From an uncultured Dialister sp. (GTDB lineage: Bacteria; Bacillota; Negativicutes; Veillonellales; Dialisteraceae), in assembly GCA_900547785.1 (NCBI GenBank), contig URIB01000002.1, positions 1 through 64,000 on the forward strand: 64,000 nt of DNA. The letters are read 5' to 3'. The notes beneath the pieces were generated by a model. That model was given only the letters and a program-made list of their open reading frames with translations. It had not been told where the DNA came from and made no database searches. A program made the position numbers and the translations under genes. The stretch's first letter is position 1; every line of letters begins with the position of its first letter. Of this stretch, positions 19,738-29,959 are shown in pieces.

Positions 19738-19938
19738 ATGAAAGGTACAGTTAAGTGGTTCAGTGCAGACAAAGGCTTCGGTTTTATTGAAAGAGAAGAA
19801 GGCGGCGATGTTTTCGTACATTACTCTGCCATCCAGACTGAAGGATTTAAAACACTGAATGAAGGTCAGAAGGTTGATTTTGACATTATTGAAGGCGAAA
19901 GAGGTCCGCAGGCTGCTAACGTAAAATTGGCAGACTAA
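19738..19938 (+). CDS. cspA: Cold-shock protein (CspA family)
   Basis: Single-stranded nucleic-acid chaperone of 66 aa with a cold-shock domain: [15 protein letters not shown] (RNP1-like) and DVFVHYSAI (RNP2). The ATG at 19738 has TAGGAGG 8 bases upstream. The frame remains open far upstream into glnQ, but that extension has no homology. It is monocistronic, with its own promoter and a very strong terminator. Confidence 0.97.
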   Translation: MKGTVKWFSADKGFGFIEREEGGDVFVHYSAIQTEGFKTLNEGQKVDFDIIEGERGPQAANVKLAD

Positions 19939-19965
19939 TCACTTACTGAAGCGATAAAATGCAAA

Positions 19966-20012
19966 ACTCTAAATAAAAAAACAGGGATAGTCCCTGTTTT
20001 TTTATTTAGAGT
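19966..20012. terminator. Terminator of cspA (possibly bidirectional)
   Basis: Perfect 22-base inverted repeat with a 3-base loop (left arm 19966–19987, right arm 19991–20012). It is rich in A on the left and T on the right. Confidence 0.9.
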
Positions 20013-20087
20013 ACAAAAAGAAGAGGGAATATAATATAATAAGAACAGAGGAGATTGTGTTTTTATTTATGAAAGGGGGATTCACTC

Positions 20088-20621
20088 ATGGAATTAACCG
20101 TTAGAGGAAAGAATCTTGAAATTACTGATGCATTACGTGCTTATGTTGAGAAGCATACAGGAAAAGTTCAAAGATATTTTGATAAACCCATTAAATTAAA
20201 TGTATTACTTCGTATTTCAAACATGACAAAGACTTGTGAGGTAACAGCTTTTGTAGACGGTACCATTTTACGTGGCGTAGAAAAGTCTGATGATATGTAT
20301 AAATCAATTGATCTTGTCTTTGATAAAATTGAAAGGCAAATCCATAAATATAAAACACGTCTGGCTAGGAAATTTAAAGGCAAAAATGTATTAAGTAAGC
20401 AATTTGTCGATCAAAAGGATACAATTAAACAGGAAAGTGAGTTTGAGATAGTAAGACAAAAGAAGTTTTCTATGACACCGATGTCTCCGGAAGAGGCTAT
20501 ATTGCAAATGAATTTATTGGGACATAACTTTTATATGTTCTTAAATGCAGATCTGGATACTATGTCTCTTATTTATAGACGGGATGACGGCAAGTACGGA
20601 CTGATTGAAGCGGAGAAATAA
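20088..20621 (+). CDS. hpf: Ribosome hibernation promoting factor, long form
   Basis: Dimerises 70S ribosomes into inactive 100S particles in stationary phase or stress. The N-terminal ~100 residues form the S30AE/YfiA domain (RGKNLEITDALRAYVEKHTGKV). A linker leads to the C-terminal dimerisation domain (~120–177, MSPEEAILQMNLLGHNFYMFLN). At 177 aa it is the long HPF typical of Firmicutes. GAAAGGGGG lies before the ATG. A TATAATATAAT stretch at about 20033 may be its −10. It is monocistronic with a terminator. Confidence 0.95.
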   Translation: MELTVRGKNLEITDALRAYVEKHTGKVQRYFDKPIKLNVLLRISNMTKTCEVTAFVDGTILRGVEKSDDMYKSIDLVFDKIERQIHKYKTRLARKFKGKNVLSKQFVDQKDTIKQESEFEIVRQKKFSMTPMSPEEAILQMNLLGHNFYMFLNADLDTMSLIYRRDDGKYGLIEAEK

Positions 20622-20631
20622 TTAAAGTGAT

Positions 20632-20661
20632 AAAAAAGAGCGGATAATACCGCTCTTTTTT
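20632..20661 (+). terminator. Terminator of hpf
   Basis: AAAAAAGAGCGG / CCGCTCTTTTTT with a 6-base loop. Confidence 0.92.
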
Positions 20662-20688
20662 GACTACAGCTGCTTATTTTGATAAAAT
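20660..20688 (+). promoter_or_regulatory. Promoter of the secA operon
   Basis: TTGACT (20660–20665), 17 bases, TAAAAT (20683–20688). The −35 overlaps the end of the hpf terminator. Confidence 0.65.
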
Positions 20689-20749
20689 AAACTAGATATT
20701 CTTGTGGTTTATCATATTTTATTTAACAGAAAAGTAAGGGGTAGAATTT

Positions 20750-23221
20750 ATGTTTAATAAGTTTTTGGATCGACTATTTAACGGTTCGAATGAACGTGAC
20801 ATAAAAAAAATGAGGCAGCTTGTCGAGCGAGAAATAAATCCATTGGAGGAATCATTGAGAAATTTAAGTGATTCTTCCCTGGCAAATAAAACCAATGAAT
20901 TTAAAGACCGTTTGGCTAAAGGAGAAACTTTAGACGACTTATTACCGGAAGCATTTGCAGTTATTCGTGAGGCCTCTCGACGCGTTCTTGGCATGCGTCA
21001 TTTTGACGTGCAATTGATTGGCGGAATTATACTGCATCGGGGAAATATTGCTGAAATGAGTACCGGTGAAGGGAAAACTCTTGTGGCAACGGCACCGGTT
21101 TACCTTAATGCGTTGGAAGGAAAAGGCGTTCATGTAATTACAGTCAATGATTATTTGGCTAAACGTGACAGTGAATGGATGGGGCAAGTATATAAGTTTC
21201 TCGGTCTTTCTGTCGGGTTAATTGTTCATGATCTTGATTTTGAACAGAGAAAAATAGCTTATAACTCGGACATTACTTACGGCACGAATAATGAGTTTGG
21301 TTTTGACTATTTGCGTGATAACATGGTTACTCGTCTGGATGAAATGGTTCAACGTCCACTTCATTACTGCTTAATCGATGAAGTAGACAGTATTCTGATT
21401 GATGAAGCAAGAACACCGCTTATTATTTCCGGACCCGGTCAAAAATCCACTGATAATTACTATGTGATGGCCAAACTGGTACCTCAGTTGAAGTTAGGGG
21501 AAGACTATACGATTGATGAAAAGCAGAAAACGGTTGCCCCTACGGAGACCGGTGTTGCAAAGATGGAAAAACTGTTAAACGTTGAAAACTTATATGATAC
21601 AGCCAATTTGGAATTGAATCATCTTTTTGTACAGGCACTCCGTGCACAAGCTATGATGGAGCTTGATAAAGACTATGTCGTTAAAGATGGGGAAGTTGTT
21701 ATTGTAGACGAATTTACCGGACGTTTGATGTATGGACGTCGTTATTCCGACGGATTGCATCAGGCGATTGAAGCTAAAGAAGGGTTGCAAGTGCAAAGAG
21801 AAAGTCAGACACTGGCAACAATTACATTCCAAAATTATTTTAGAATGTATGATAAATTAGCCGGCATGACAGGAACCGCTAAAACGGAAGAGCAGGAATT
21901 TATTAAAATTTATGGACTTGAAGTTTTTCAAGTCCCTACGAATAAGCCTATTCAACGTACAGATTTATCCGATGTCATTTTTAAGACTAAAAGAGGTAAA
22001 TATAAAGCTGTAGTACGGGAAGTTCAAAGGCGGCATGCCACAGGACAGCCGATTTTGATCGGTACTACGTCTATAGATCAATCTGAACAATTAAGCCATA
22101 TGCTTAAACAAGCCGGCGTTGTTCATAATGTATTAAATGCAAAATATCATGAATTAGAAGCCCAAATCGTGGCACAAGCCGGACAAAAAGGACAGGTAAC
22201 AATTGCGACTAATATGGCCGGTCGCGGTACAGATATTGTTTTGGGGGACGAAGTTGCTGATTTAGGCGGGCTTGCTATTCTTGGAACAGAAAGGCATGAA
22301 AGCCGTCGTATTGATAACCAGCTTAGAGGTCGTGCAGGAAGACAGGGGGATAAAGGATCCAGTCAATTTTTCTTGTCATTGGAAGACGATTTAATGCGCA
22401 TTTTTGGCGGTGACAATATTAAAAAATTTATGGAAAAAATGGGACTTGAAGAAGATGAAGAAATCAAGAGTGGCATGGTTTCCAGTGCTATACAAAAAGC
22501 ACAAAAGCGTGTCGAAGAAAGAAATTTCGATATCCGTAAATATGTCCTTGAGTATGATGATGTCATGAATCAGCAGCGTAAAGTTGTTTATGAACAGCGC
22601 CGTAAAATCCTTGAAGGAGAAGATATGAAAGCGCAGATTCTGGACATGGTTGATTCTTTGATACAAAGAGGGCTTGATGCTTATGCCGATGCAAAACTCT
22701 ATCCGGAAGAATGGGATTTTGAGGGATTATTAAAGTATTGCGAGAAATACTTCTTGGCACCCGGTGAAGTCAAATTGGAAGACATTGAAGAAATGAGTCG
22801 TGAAGACATTCAGAAAAAGCTTGTTGAATTGGCCCATGCTACTTATGATGCCAGAGAAGAGTCCATCGGAAAAGAAATGATGAGAGAATTGGAAAAAGCG
22901 GTTATGCTTAAAGTTGTAGATTCCAAATGGATGGAACATCTTGATGATATGGATATGCTGAAAGAAGGAATCGGACTGCGCTCCTACGGCCAGAGAAATC
23001 CTATTGTGGAATATAAAGTCGAGGCGTTTGACATATTTGAAGAGATGCAGCATGCGATGATGGAAACGATTGTCCTTTATCTTTATCATATTCAAATCCA
23101 ATTTACGACTGATCAAGTGCCGGAAAAGCCGGTAGAAGAGAAAAGTATACTGGAGGGAGCAGAAGATCATTACGTGGAAGAAAATGGTGAAACATCTGTT
23201 TCTCCTGAAAAAAATAAATAA
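20750..23221 (+). CDS. secA: Preprotein translocase subunit SecA
   Basis: Cytosolic and membrane-bound ATPase that drives proteins through SecYEG. Walker A region [11 protein letters not shown] is near residue 101, the DEVD box [16 protein letters not shown] near 207, and NBD2 with [12 protein letters not shown] near 485. The helical wing and scaffold regions ([32 protein letters not shown]) are intact. It is 823 aa and ends without the C-terminal SEC-C zinc motif (CxC…CH) seen in many SecA proteins. It leads a long operon through prfB to ctpA. Confidence 0.98.
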   Translation: MFNKFLDRLFNGSNERDIKKMRQLVEREINPLEESLRNLSDSSLANKTNEFKDRLAKGETLDDLLPEAFAVIREASRRVLGMRHFDVQLIGGIILHRGNIAEMSTGEGKTLVATAPVYLNALEGKGVHVITVNDYLAKRDSEWMGQVYKFLGLSVGLIVHDLDFEQRKIAYNSDITYGTNNEFGFDYLRDNMVTRLDEMVQRPLHYCLIDEVDSILIDEARTPLIISGPGQKSTDNYYVMAKLVPQLKLGEDYTIDEKQKTVAPTETGVAKMEKLLNVENLYDTANLELNHLFVQALRAQAMMELDKDYVVKDGEVVIVDEFTGRLMYGRRYSDGLHQAIEAKEGLQVQRESQTLATITFQNYFRMYDKLAGMTGTAKTEEQEFIKIYGLEVFQVPTNKPIQRTDLSDVIFKTKRGKYKAVVREVQRRHATGQPILIGTTSIDQSEQLSHMLKQAGVVHNVLNAKYHELEAQIVAQAGQKGQVTIATNMAGRGTDIVLGDEVADLGGLAILGTERHESRRIDNQLRGRAGRQGDKGSSQFFLSLEDDLMRIFGGDNIKKFMEKMGLEEDEEIKSGMVSSAIQKAQKRVEERNFDIRKYVLEYDDVMNQQRKVVYEQRRKILEGEDMKAQILDMVDSLIQRGLDAYADAKLYPEEWDFEGLLKYCEKYFLAPGEVKLEDIEEMSREDIQKKLVELAHATYDAREESIGKEMMRELEKAVMLKVVDSKWMEHLDDMDMLKEGIGLRSYGQRNPIVEYKVEAFDIFEEMQHAMMETIVLYLYHIQIQFTTDQVPEKPVEEKSILEGAEDHYVEENGETSVSPEKNK

Positions 23222-23251
23222 AATAAATGATGAAAGTGAGATGATGAACGG

Positions 23252-24359
23252 ATGTTGGAAGATTTAAAGAAAACATTAACCGACCTGCTTACACATGAAA
23301 AAGAAATAAGGGATTCACTTTGACTTGCCTCAGCTGCAAGAAAAAATAAAAAGTTATGATATACAAATGAGTGATCCCTCTTTTTGGGATAACATGGAAA
23401 GAGCCAAAGAAATTTCCCAAAAAGCAACCGAAGCTAAAGAAGCTTATGATACATATACAAGGCTTTTTACTCGTGCCGAAAACATGAAAGATTTATTAGA
23501 CATGGCGATTGAGGAAAATGATCAGGACATGGAGCCTGAATTGGCGGAAGAAATCAATGAATTAAAGGAAATTCTTGAAAAAAAAGAAATAGAACTTCTT
23601 TTAAGTGATACTTATGATTCCAATAATGCGATCATTACATTTCATGCCGGCGCAGGAGGAACAGAAGCCCAGGACTGGACAGAAATGCTTATTCGCATGT
23701 ATATGAAATGGGCAGAATCCGAGGGATTTTCCCTTGAAGAATTAAACATGCTTCCCGGAGACGAAGCCGGCATAAAAAGTGCAGAATATATGATCAAAGG
23801 AAAATTTGCATATGGGCTTCTTAAATCTGAAAAAGGCGTCCATCGTTTAGTACGGATTTCCCCGTTTGATGCGGCAAAGAGAAGGCACACTTCATTTTCT
23901 GCCGTGGATGTCATGCCTGAAATCAGTGATGATATCGAAGTCAATTTGAATATGTCCGATGTACGGGTAGATTATTACCGGTCCAGCGGTGCAGGCGGAC
24001 AACATATTAATAAAACAAGTTCTGCTGTCCGGATGACACATATTCCTACAGGAATTGTCGCGGCCTGTCAAAATGAGCGTTCCCAATTCCAAAATAAAGA
24101 ACAATGTCTCCGCATATTGAGAGCTAAATTGTTTGAATTAGAAATGGCAAAGCATGAGCAAATGAAAAAAGGAATTGAAGGAGAGCAGCAGTCCATTGAA
24201 TGGGGAAGCCAAATCCGTTCCTATGTTTTCCAGCCATATACATTGGTCAAGGATAACCGGACAGGCATTGAAACGGGAAATATTCAAGCGGTTATGGATG
24301 GTGCTTTAAATCCTTTCATAGAGGGATTCTTAAAACAAAAAAAGTTTTCAAAGGCTTAA
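23252..24359 (+). CDS. prfB: Peptide chain release factor 2 (with programmed +1 frameshift)
   Basis: Recognises UGA and UAA and releases the finished chain. The gene is in two frames: ATG 23252 reads 23 codons to CTT (23318–23320) followed by an in-frame TGA (23321–23323). Skipping one base gives GAC TTG CCT and continues to 24359, making 368 aa in total, the normal RF2 length. The codon-recognition motif SPF (RISPFDAAKRR) and the catalytic GGQ (GAGGQHINK) are both present. It lies 30 bases after secA, as in many Firmicutes. Confidence 0.96.
23309..23324 (+). other. Programmed +1 ribosomal frameshift site of prfB
   Basis: CTT TGA C with a Shine–Dalgarno-like AAGGG a few bases upstream. RF2 binding to the UGA normally competes with the shift, so the site senses low RF2. 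The spacer between AAGGG and CTTTGA is slightly longer than in E. coli. Confidence 0.9.
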
Positions 24360-24383
24360 CAATCTATTCATGAAGGATAAAAA

Positions 24384-26414
24384 ATGATAATTCATTCAAA
24401 GTTTGTTTATAAAGTACTTTTTCTGCTGATTTTTATCGGTGCTGTTCTTGGTGGCTATATTTCTTGGGAACGGTACCATATAGAACGAAATGCAACAACT
24501 GTAGAAATGGTATATGATTATAATCATATTCTGGAAAGTGCTTCTGTAGAAAATACATCGGGAAATGCGTTATTTTCCCTATATAAAAAAAGCGGCATAA
24601 CATCCCTTGCCGTGTATGATGAAACTCCTGAAAAGTTAATAAATCTCGGTTTGGTTTCAGCATATCAAGGTTCAGATTTTATATTGAAAGATGACACAAA
24701 TCCTCAAATAAGATCAGATAGAATCTACATTCAAGCGTCTACCTCCAAAGACAATCATTCCTACTTTGATGAGCTGAAACAGCATATTCTCTATCTTATG
24801 AGACCTGAGGATGTGAAGTTTTTATCCATTGATGGAAAAGAAACAATTGAAATTCATGCAAACTATGAACGTTTTTTGAAAATGCCTCTGGGAATATTCA
24901 AGACGACGGTATCTGAGGTGGCGGAAAAAGGTTTTTACGCTGTCTTACGACCGGTAAATATCCCTCATAGTGATCCAAAAATTATAAACTTGTTTTTTGA
25001 GGCAGTTGATTCATCAGACAAAGTAAGTGCCGTTCTGTTCCAAGGAAAGACCGTTCTCGGATATAAAAATGAGTTGGATTATGTTGAAAGGGAACTAAAA
25101 AAGAGAAATTTACCGGTGGTTCTTATTGAAGCCCAAAATCAATTAGGCTTTGAGCGGCAAGACGGACTTATTCCTTTAACGGAAAAAATAAACTATAATG
25201 CCGTGCGCCTTTATGCCATGTCAAAAGATGAACTGATTAAATTGGATCAAAAAGAAGCAGCTTCAAGATTTTATATCAGTACTATTGAACGTAATATAAG
25301 AATGAATTTATTTCCCTCCTATAAATTTGCAGCCAATGGGGAAACATTATCTGAAACCAATGCAAGATATATTTCGGATGTAAAATCCCGTTTAGAAAAC
25401 CATGGTTTTAAAATAGGGAAAGCATCCGTCATGGAAAATTACTTTCCAAATAAAATTTTAAAAGCTATGATTTCTGTGGGAGCCGTTTCACTGATCGTCA
25501 TGGTTTTAATTTTATTAATCCCTTATTTAAGCAATTATGTATGGAGAATCGAAATTCTCTCCATTCTTTTATCACAAGGTTTGTATTGGGGTGGAAAAGA
25601 ACTTTTTGTTTTACAAAGCCTGGCTTTAGGAGCGGCTATATGTACTCCTGTTCTGGTTGTTACCTTATTTATTAAGTATTGTGTTTTAAAAAAGGAGGAT
25701 ACTTATTCTCAAAAAGGATACGGTCCGTTATTTTTCGAATCATTTATACTTCTCTGGACGGGAGGCATTTTATCTTTAACGGGAGCTTTATATATCAGCG
25801 GATTATTAAGTGATTCCCGTTTTTTCTTGGAGATGGATATCTTCAGAGGTGTCAAATTAACATTTGTACTTCCGCTCATTCTGATTTCTTTAGTTTATAT
25901 ACAACATTTCCCGTTTTTTGGTAAGTCAGTATCTTCCGATAAGGATTTTGTCCGGTTTATAAAAAAGTTTTGTGCCATTGACATTAAACTTGGAATACTG
26001 GCGGTATTGGGATTATTGAGTATTATAGGTTTTGTATTTGTAGGAAGAAGCGGAAATAACGGAGCGCCTGTTCCACAATTTGAAATTACGTTGAGACGCT
26101 TTCTGGAATCTGTTATGTACGCCCGGCCGAGAGAAAAAGAATTCCTTTTCGGGCATCCTGCCGTGTTACTTTCATTAACCGCGTTATACCGCAAGTGGCC
26201 ACAAATTTTTCATTATTTATTTATAATGGCCATCACTATAGGGCAAGGTTCCATGGTAGAAACCTTTGCCCACATGAGAAGTCCTTTTATTTTGAGCTTT
26301 ATGAGAGGATTTAGCGGATTGGCTATGGGATCGCTTACCTTACTGGTCGCTCTGATTGGTATCATTATTTTAACTCATATGACTAAGTTTTTCGGAGAAC
26401 GCTATGGAAAATAA
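24384..26414 (+). CDS. DUF5693-family membrane protein
   Basis: Large integral membrane protein of unknown function. It has an N-terminal signal or anchor segment (residues ~8–25), a ~300-residue extracytoplasmic domain, and about eight to nine membrane helices in the C-terminal half (~350–670). I recognise it from its regular placement beside csaB in Firmicutes as the DUF5693 type, so a role in cell-surface polymer assembly is an inference. It overlaps csaB by 11 bases, which suggests coupled expression. Confidence 0.75.
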   Translation: MIIHSKFVYKVLFLLIFIGAVLGGYISWERYHIERNATTVEMVYDYNHILESASVENTSGNALFSLYKKSGITSLAVYDETPEKLINLGLVSAYQGSDFILKDDTNPQIRSDRIYIQASTSKDNHSYFDELKQHILYLMRPEDVKFLSIDGKETIEIHANYERFLKMPLGIFKTTVSEVAEKGFYAVLRPVNIPHSDPKIINLFFEAVDSSDKVSAVLFQGKTVLGYKNELDYVERELKKRNLPVVLIEAQNQLGFERQDGLIPLTEKINYNAVRLYAMSKDELIKLDQKEAASRFYISTIERNIRMNLFPSYKFAANGETLSETNARYISDVKSRLENHGFKIGKASVMENYFPNKILKAMISVGAVSLIVMVLILLIPYLSNYVWRIEILSILLSQGLYWGGKELFVLQSLALGAAICTPVLVVTLFIKYCVLKKEDTYSQKGYGPLFFESFILLWTGGILSLTGALYISGLLSDSRFFLEMDIFRGVKLTFVLPLILISLVYIQHFPFFGKSVSSDKDFVRFIKKFCAIDIKLGILAVLGLLSIIGFVFVGRSGNNGAPVPQFEITLRRFLESVMYARPREKEFLFGHPAVLLSLTALYRKWPQIFHYLFIMAITIGQGSMVETFAHMRSPFILSFMRGFSGLAMGSLTLLVALIGIIILTHMTKFFGERYGK

Positions 26415-27501
26415 AAAAATAGTGATTTCCGGATATTATGGATTTAACAACTCCGGCGACGAAGCAATGCTGTTTGCGATATTGAAAGCACTATGCGAAC
26501 GTTTTGGGAAAACCGATATAACTGTTATTTCCGGCAATGCAGAAAAGACTTCCCGTACTTTCGGGGTTAAAGCGGTATCCCGTTTTGACGGTTTTTCCAT
26601 TTTAAAGTGTCTGTATCATTCGGATCTTCTTATTAGCGGAGGAGGCAGTCTTCTCCAAGATGTAACGAGCTGGAAAAGTTTAGTCTACTACTTAAGCATT
26701 ATCTTCACCGGAGTTTGTTTCAAAAAAAAAGTGTTCCTTTATGCCCAAGGGATCGGTCCTGTTCGGCACCGCTGGGTCAGGTGGATTCTCAAGTTTGTCT
26801 TAAATCGAGTCAGCGCCATTACGGTTAGGGACGATGAATCAAAAGGTTTCTTAGAATGTCTGGGCGTTAAAAATCATATTTTTTGTACTGCAGATGCTGT
26901 TTTATCTCTGGAACCCGCATCACTTGAAGCAGGAGAATCTATATTAAAGCGTAACCACATACCGCCTGATAAAAAAATAATCGGTATTTCGATTCGACGT
27001 TGGATGAATACACCTGAGTGGATGGGACGACTTAAATTATACATGGCATACATGAATAAAAATCATGAGTATAATTTTATTTTTATTCCTATGCAATTCC
27101 CCGAAGATTATCAAACAGCGAAAGAATTTTGCGAACAGTTACCCGATGTGTACATATTATCGGAATCTTATAATACAGAAGAGCTGATGTCACTTATAGG
27201 AAATATGGACGTATTGATTGGCGTCCGGTTGCATGCATTGATTTTCGCAGCACTTATGCATATTCCTTTTATCGGTATTTCTTATGATCCTAAAATTGAT
27301 AACTTTCTTCAATCAGCTAAGCAATCTTCCGTTTTTTCTATTGAAAACTTTGATGAAAACATATTATATAAGGAGTCTGTTTTTTCACTTCAAAACGCAG
27401 AAAGAAACTATGATTGGCAACATATCGATCGTTTAAGAAATAAAGCGCGGGAAACAACAGATATTTTGCAACGTATCGTTTATTTTAAAGGAGAAAGATA
27501 A
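26404..27501 (+). CDS. csaB: Polysaccharide pyruvyl transferase CsaB
   Basis: Adds ketal-linked pyruvate to secondary cell-wall polysaccharide, the usual ligand of SLH-domain surface proteins. It begins VISGYYGFNNSGDEAMLFAIL, and contains LLISGGGSLLQDVTS, the LYAQGIGPV block and the C-terminal VLIGVRLHALIFAALM / FIGISYDPKID typical of the family. It is 365 aa. The upstream DUF5693 gene overlaps it, and tktN starts on its last base. Confidence 0.92.
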   Translation: MENKKIVISGYYGFNNSGDEAMLFAILKALCERFGKTDITVISGNAEKTSRTFGVKAVSRFDGFSILKCLYHSDLLISGGGSLLQDVTSWKSLVYYLSIIFTGVCFKKKVFLYAQGIGPVRHRWVRWILKFVLNRVSAITVRDDESKGFLECLGVKNHIFCTADAVLSLEPASLEAGESILKRNHIPPDKKIIGISIRRWMNTPEWMGRLKLYMAYMNKNHEYNFIFIPMQFPEDYQTAKEFCEQLPDVYILSESYNTEELMSLIGNMDVLIGVRLHALIFAALMHIPFIGISYDPKIDNFLQSAKQSSVFSIENFDENILYKESVFSLQNAERNYDWQHIDRLRNKARETTDILQRIVYFKGER

Positions 27502-28334
27502 TGGAGTCACTATCTAAGGAAAAATTGGATTTCTTACAAAAAAAAGCAAAAGATATCCGGATAGAAATCATAAAGGAGATAACAAACGCCAATTCCGGGC
27601 ATCCGGGAGGTTCATTGTCAATTGCCGATTTACTCACATTATTATTTTTTCATGAAATGCATGTTGATATCAAAAATCCCAAAATGGAGAACCGGGATCG
27701 TTTAGTTCTGTCAAAAGGACACGGAGCGCCTGCTTTATATGCCGTTTTGGCGGAAAAGGGGTTCTTTGATAAACAGGAATTAAATTACTTGCGCCAAGTA
27801 GATCATATTCTCCAAGGGCATCCGGATATGAAACATATACCAGGTGTTGATATGACGACAGGTTCTCTCGGTCAAGGCTTTAGTGCCGCTTGCGGTATGG
27901 CACTGGCCGCTCATATTGATCATGCGGAATGGAGAGTTTTTGCGGTTCTCGGAGACGGGGAACTTGAAGAGGGGCAAATTTGGGAAGCGACTATGTATGC
28001 ATCGCACCATCATTTAGATCATTTAGTCGCTTTTATAGACAATAATGGATTACAAATAGATGGAAAGATAACAGATGTAATGTCATCTTTACCTATTGAG
28101 GATAAGTTTAGAGCGTTTGGCTGGCATGTGATTTCTGTAGACGGGCATAATATGCTTGAGCTGCATGAAGCTATTAAGGAAGCTGAAAGTGTGAAAGAAA
28201 AACCATCTATGATTGTGATGAAAACGGTCAAAGGAAAAGGTGTTCCTGAAATTGAAAATAAAGTGGAATGGCATGGGAAAGCTCCTTCTAAAGAAGAGGC
28301 TGAACGTTTTATAAAAGCATTGGAGGCGCAATAA
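27501..28334 (+). CDS. Transketolase, N-terminal (TPP-binding) subunit
   Basis: One half of a split transketolase moving two-carbon units in the pentose phosphate pathway. It holds the thiamine-diphosphate-binding region: NANSGHPGGSLSIADLL, DRLVLSKGHGAPALYAVL, TGSLGQGFSAACGMAL and GDGELEEGQIWEA (GDG…N signature completed by FIDNNGLQ). The length of 277 aa fits the N-subunit. It shares one base with csaB and one with the C-subunit gene. Confidence 0.95.
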   Translation: MESLSKEKLDFLQKKAKDIRIEIIKEITNANSGHPGGSLSIADLLTLLFFHEMHVDIKNPKMENRDRLVLSKGHGAPALYAVLAEKGFFDKQELNYLRQVDHILQGHPDMKHIPGVDMTTGSLGQGFSAACGMALAAHIDHAEWRVFAVLGDGELEEGQIWEATMYASHHHLDHLVAFIDNNGLQIDGKITDVMSSLPIEDKFRAFGWHVISVDGHNMLELHEAIKEAESVKEKPSMIVMKTVKGKGVPEIENKVEWHGKAPSKEEAERFIKALEAQ

Positions 28335-29266
28335 TGGGGAAAGCAACACGTGATGCATATGGAGAAACACTAAAACGTTTAGGCGCTGTAAATCCTGATA
28401 TTATTGTTTTAGATGCTGATTTGTCTTCATCAACAAAAACATCCGTATTCGCTAAAGAATATAAAGATCGCTTTTTTAATACAGGAATTGCAGAAGCGAA
28501 TATGATTGGCGTTGCAGCCGGATTAGCTTCTGCAGGAAAAATTCCGTTTGCTTCGACCTTTGCCGTTTTTGGAGCAGGTCGCGCATATGAACAAATTCGC
28601 AATTCCGTTTGCTACCCGAAGTTGAATGTAAAAATTGCCGTGACACATGCCGGATTAACCGTCGGTGAAGACGGTGCTACTCACCAAATGTTGGAGGATA
28701 TTGCTTTAATGCGTGCCCTTCCTAACATGACTGTTGTCGTACCTGCCGACGCAGCGGAAACGGAAGCTGTTATTACCTGGGCAGCTTCTTATGACGGTCC
28801 TATCTATATACGTCTCGGTCGAGCAAAATGTGAAGATATCATGCCGGCGGAGATGACATTTACTCTGGGGAAAAGTACGAAATTAAGTGACGGAAATGAC
28901 CTTACAATCATTGCATGCGGAATTATGGTGGCGAAAGCGGTAGAAGCGGCTGCCATCTTAAAAAAGAAAGATATATCCGCCCGTGTGATTAATATGAGTT
29001 CTATTAAACCTATTGATGAAGACGCAATTATCAAAGCTTCTAAAGAAACAGGAGCTGTTATTACTTGTGAAGAACATACTGTCATGGGAGGATTGGGGAG
29101 TGCCGTGGCGGAAGTCATTTGTAAAAATACCCCTGTTCCTATGTCCATGATTGGAACGGAAGATACGTTTGGAGAATCGGGAAAAGCGGATGATCTTTTG
29201 AACAAATATGGACTTTCGACTGAGCATATTGTAGAAGAAGCGATACGTATCCTGGAAAGGAAATAA
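28334..29266 (+). CDS. Transketolase, C-terminal subunit
   Basis: Second half of the split transketolase. It contains the pyrimidine-binding domain (NTGIAEANMIGVAAGLASAGKIPF with the catalytic Glu, HAGLTVGEDGATHQMLEDIALMR) and the C-terminal domain (VITCEEHTVMGGLGSAVAEV). The length of 310 aa is usual for the C-subunit. TAATG overlap with the N-subunit gene implies balanced synthesis. Confidence 0.95.
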   Translation: MGKATRDAYGETLKRLGAVNPDIIVLDADLSSSTKTSVFAKEYKDRFFNTGIAEANMIGVAAGLASAGKIPFASTFAVFGAGRAYEQIRNSVCYPKLNVKIAVTHAGLTVGEDGATHQMLEDIALMRALPNMTVVVPADAAETEAVITWAASYDGPIYIRLGRAKCEDIMPAEMTFTLGKSTKLSDGNDLTIIACGIMVAKAVEAAAILKKKDISARVINMSSIKPIDEDAIIKASKETGAVITCEEHTVMGGLGSAVAEVICKNTPVPMSMIGTEDTFGESGKADDLLNKYGLSTEHIVEEAIRILERK

Positions 29267-29272
29267 TTCTTT

Positions 29273-29959
29273 ATGATTACTTTTGAAAATGTATCTCTCA
29301 AGTACGACGCCCGTCATACGGCACTGAGAGATATTAATATTCATATCAACAAAGGTGAATTTGTTTTTGTGGTCGGTTCCAGCGGTGCGGGGAAGTCAAC
29401 CTTTGTTAAAATTATCACGCATGAACTTACCCCTGCAGAAGGAAATATAATTGTAAACGGAGTAAAGATTAATAAGCTGAAAGAGAGTAAAATTCCCTAT
29501 TATAGAAGGACACTGGGGATTGTATTTCAAGACTTCCGTCTTTTGTCAGATAAGACAGTGTTTGAAAATATCGCTTTCGTATTGCGTGTAACCGGAGTAA
29601 AAAGTAATGAGATTCGGGCTAAAGTAAATCGTGTACTTGACTTAGTAGGATTGAAAAATCGTGCGAATGAGTTACCGACAAAACTTTCCGGAGGAGAACA
29701 GCAGCGTGTAGCTATAGCAAGAGCTCTGGTTAACCATCCGATACTATTAATAGCAGATGAGCCTACAGGAAATCTTGATCCCGCCACTTCCGATGAAATT
29801 ATGAAATTATTTAATGAAATTAATCATATGGGAACAACCATTATTATGGTTTCCCATAACAAAGAACTTGTTAACTCTATGCACAAAAGAGTCGTCAGTA
29901 TTGAAGACGGTCATATTGCAAGTGATATAAAACGAGGAGGATATGATCGCCATGTTTAG
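29273..29959 (+). CDS. ftsE: Cell division ATP-binding protein FtsE
   Basis: ATPase of the FtsEX complex, which controls peptidoglycan hydrolases at the septum. Walker [14 protein letters not shown] is near residues 36–48, the signature [16 protein letters not shown] near 137 and Walker [14 protein letters not shown] follows. At 228 aa it is standard. It overlaps ftsX, and an M23 peptidase gene follows as a likely output enzyme. Confidence 0.96.
   Translation: MITFENVSLKYDARHTALRDINIHINKGEFVFVVGSSGAGKSTFVKIITHELTPAEGNIIVNGVKINKLKESKIPYYRRTLGIVFQDFRLLSDKTVFENIAFVLRVTGVKSNEIRAKVNRVLDLVGLKNRANELPTKLSGGEQQRVAIARALVNHPILLIADEPTGNLDPATSDEIMKLFNEINHMGTTIIMVSHNKELVNSMHKRVVSIEDGHIASDIKRGGYDRHV

Noticed and set aside
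23252..23330. prfB as a frameshifted pseudogene
   Set aside because: The in-frame TGA lies in the classic CTT TGA C context and the rest of RF2 is intact, so it is programmed frameshifting.
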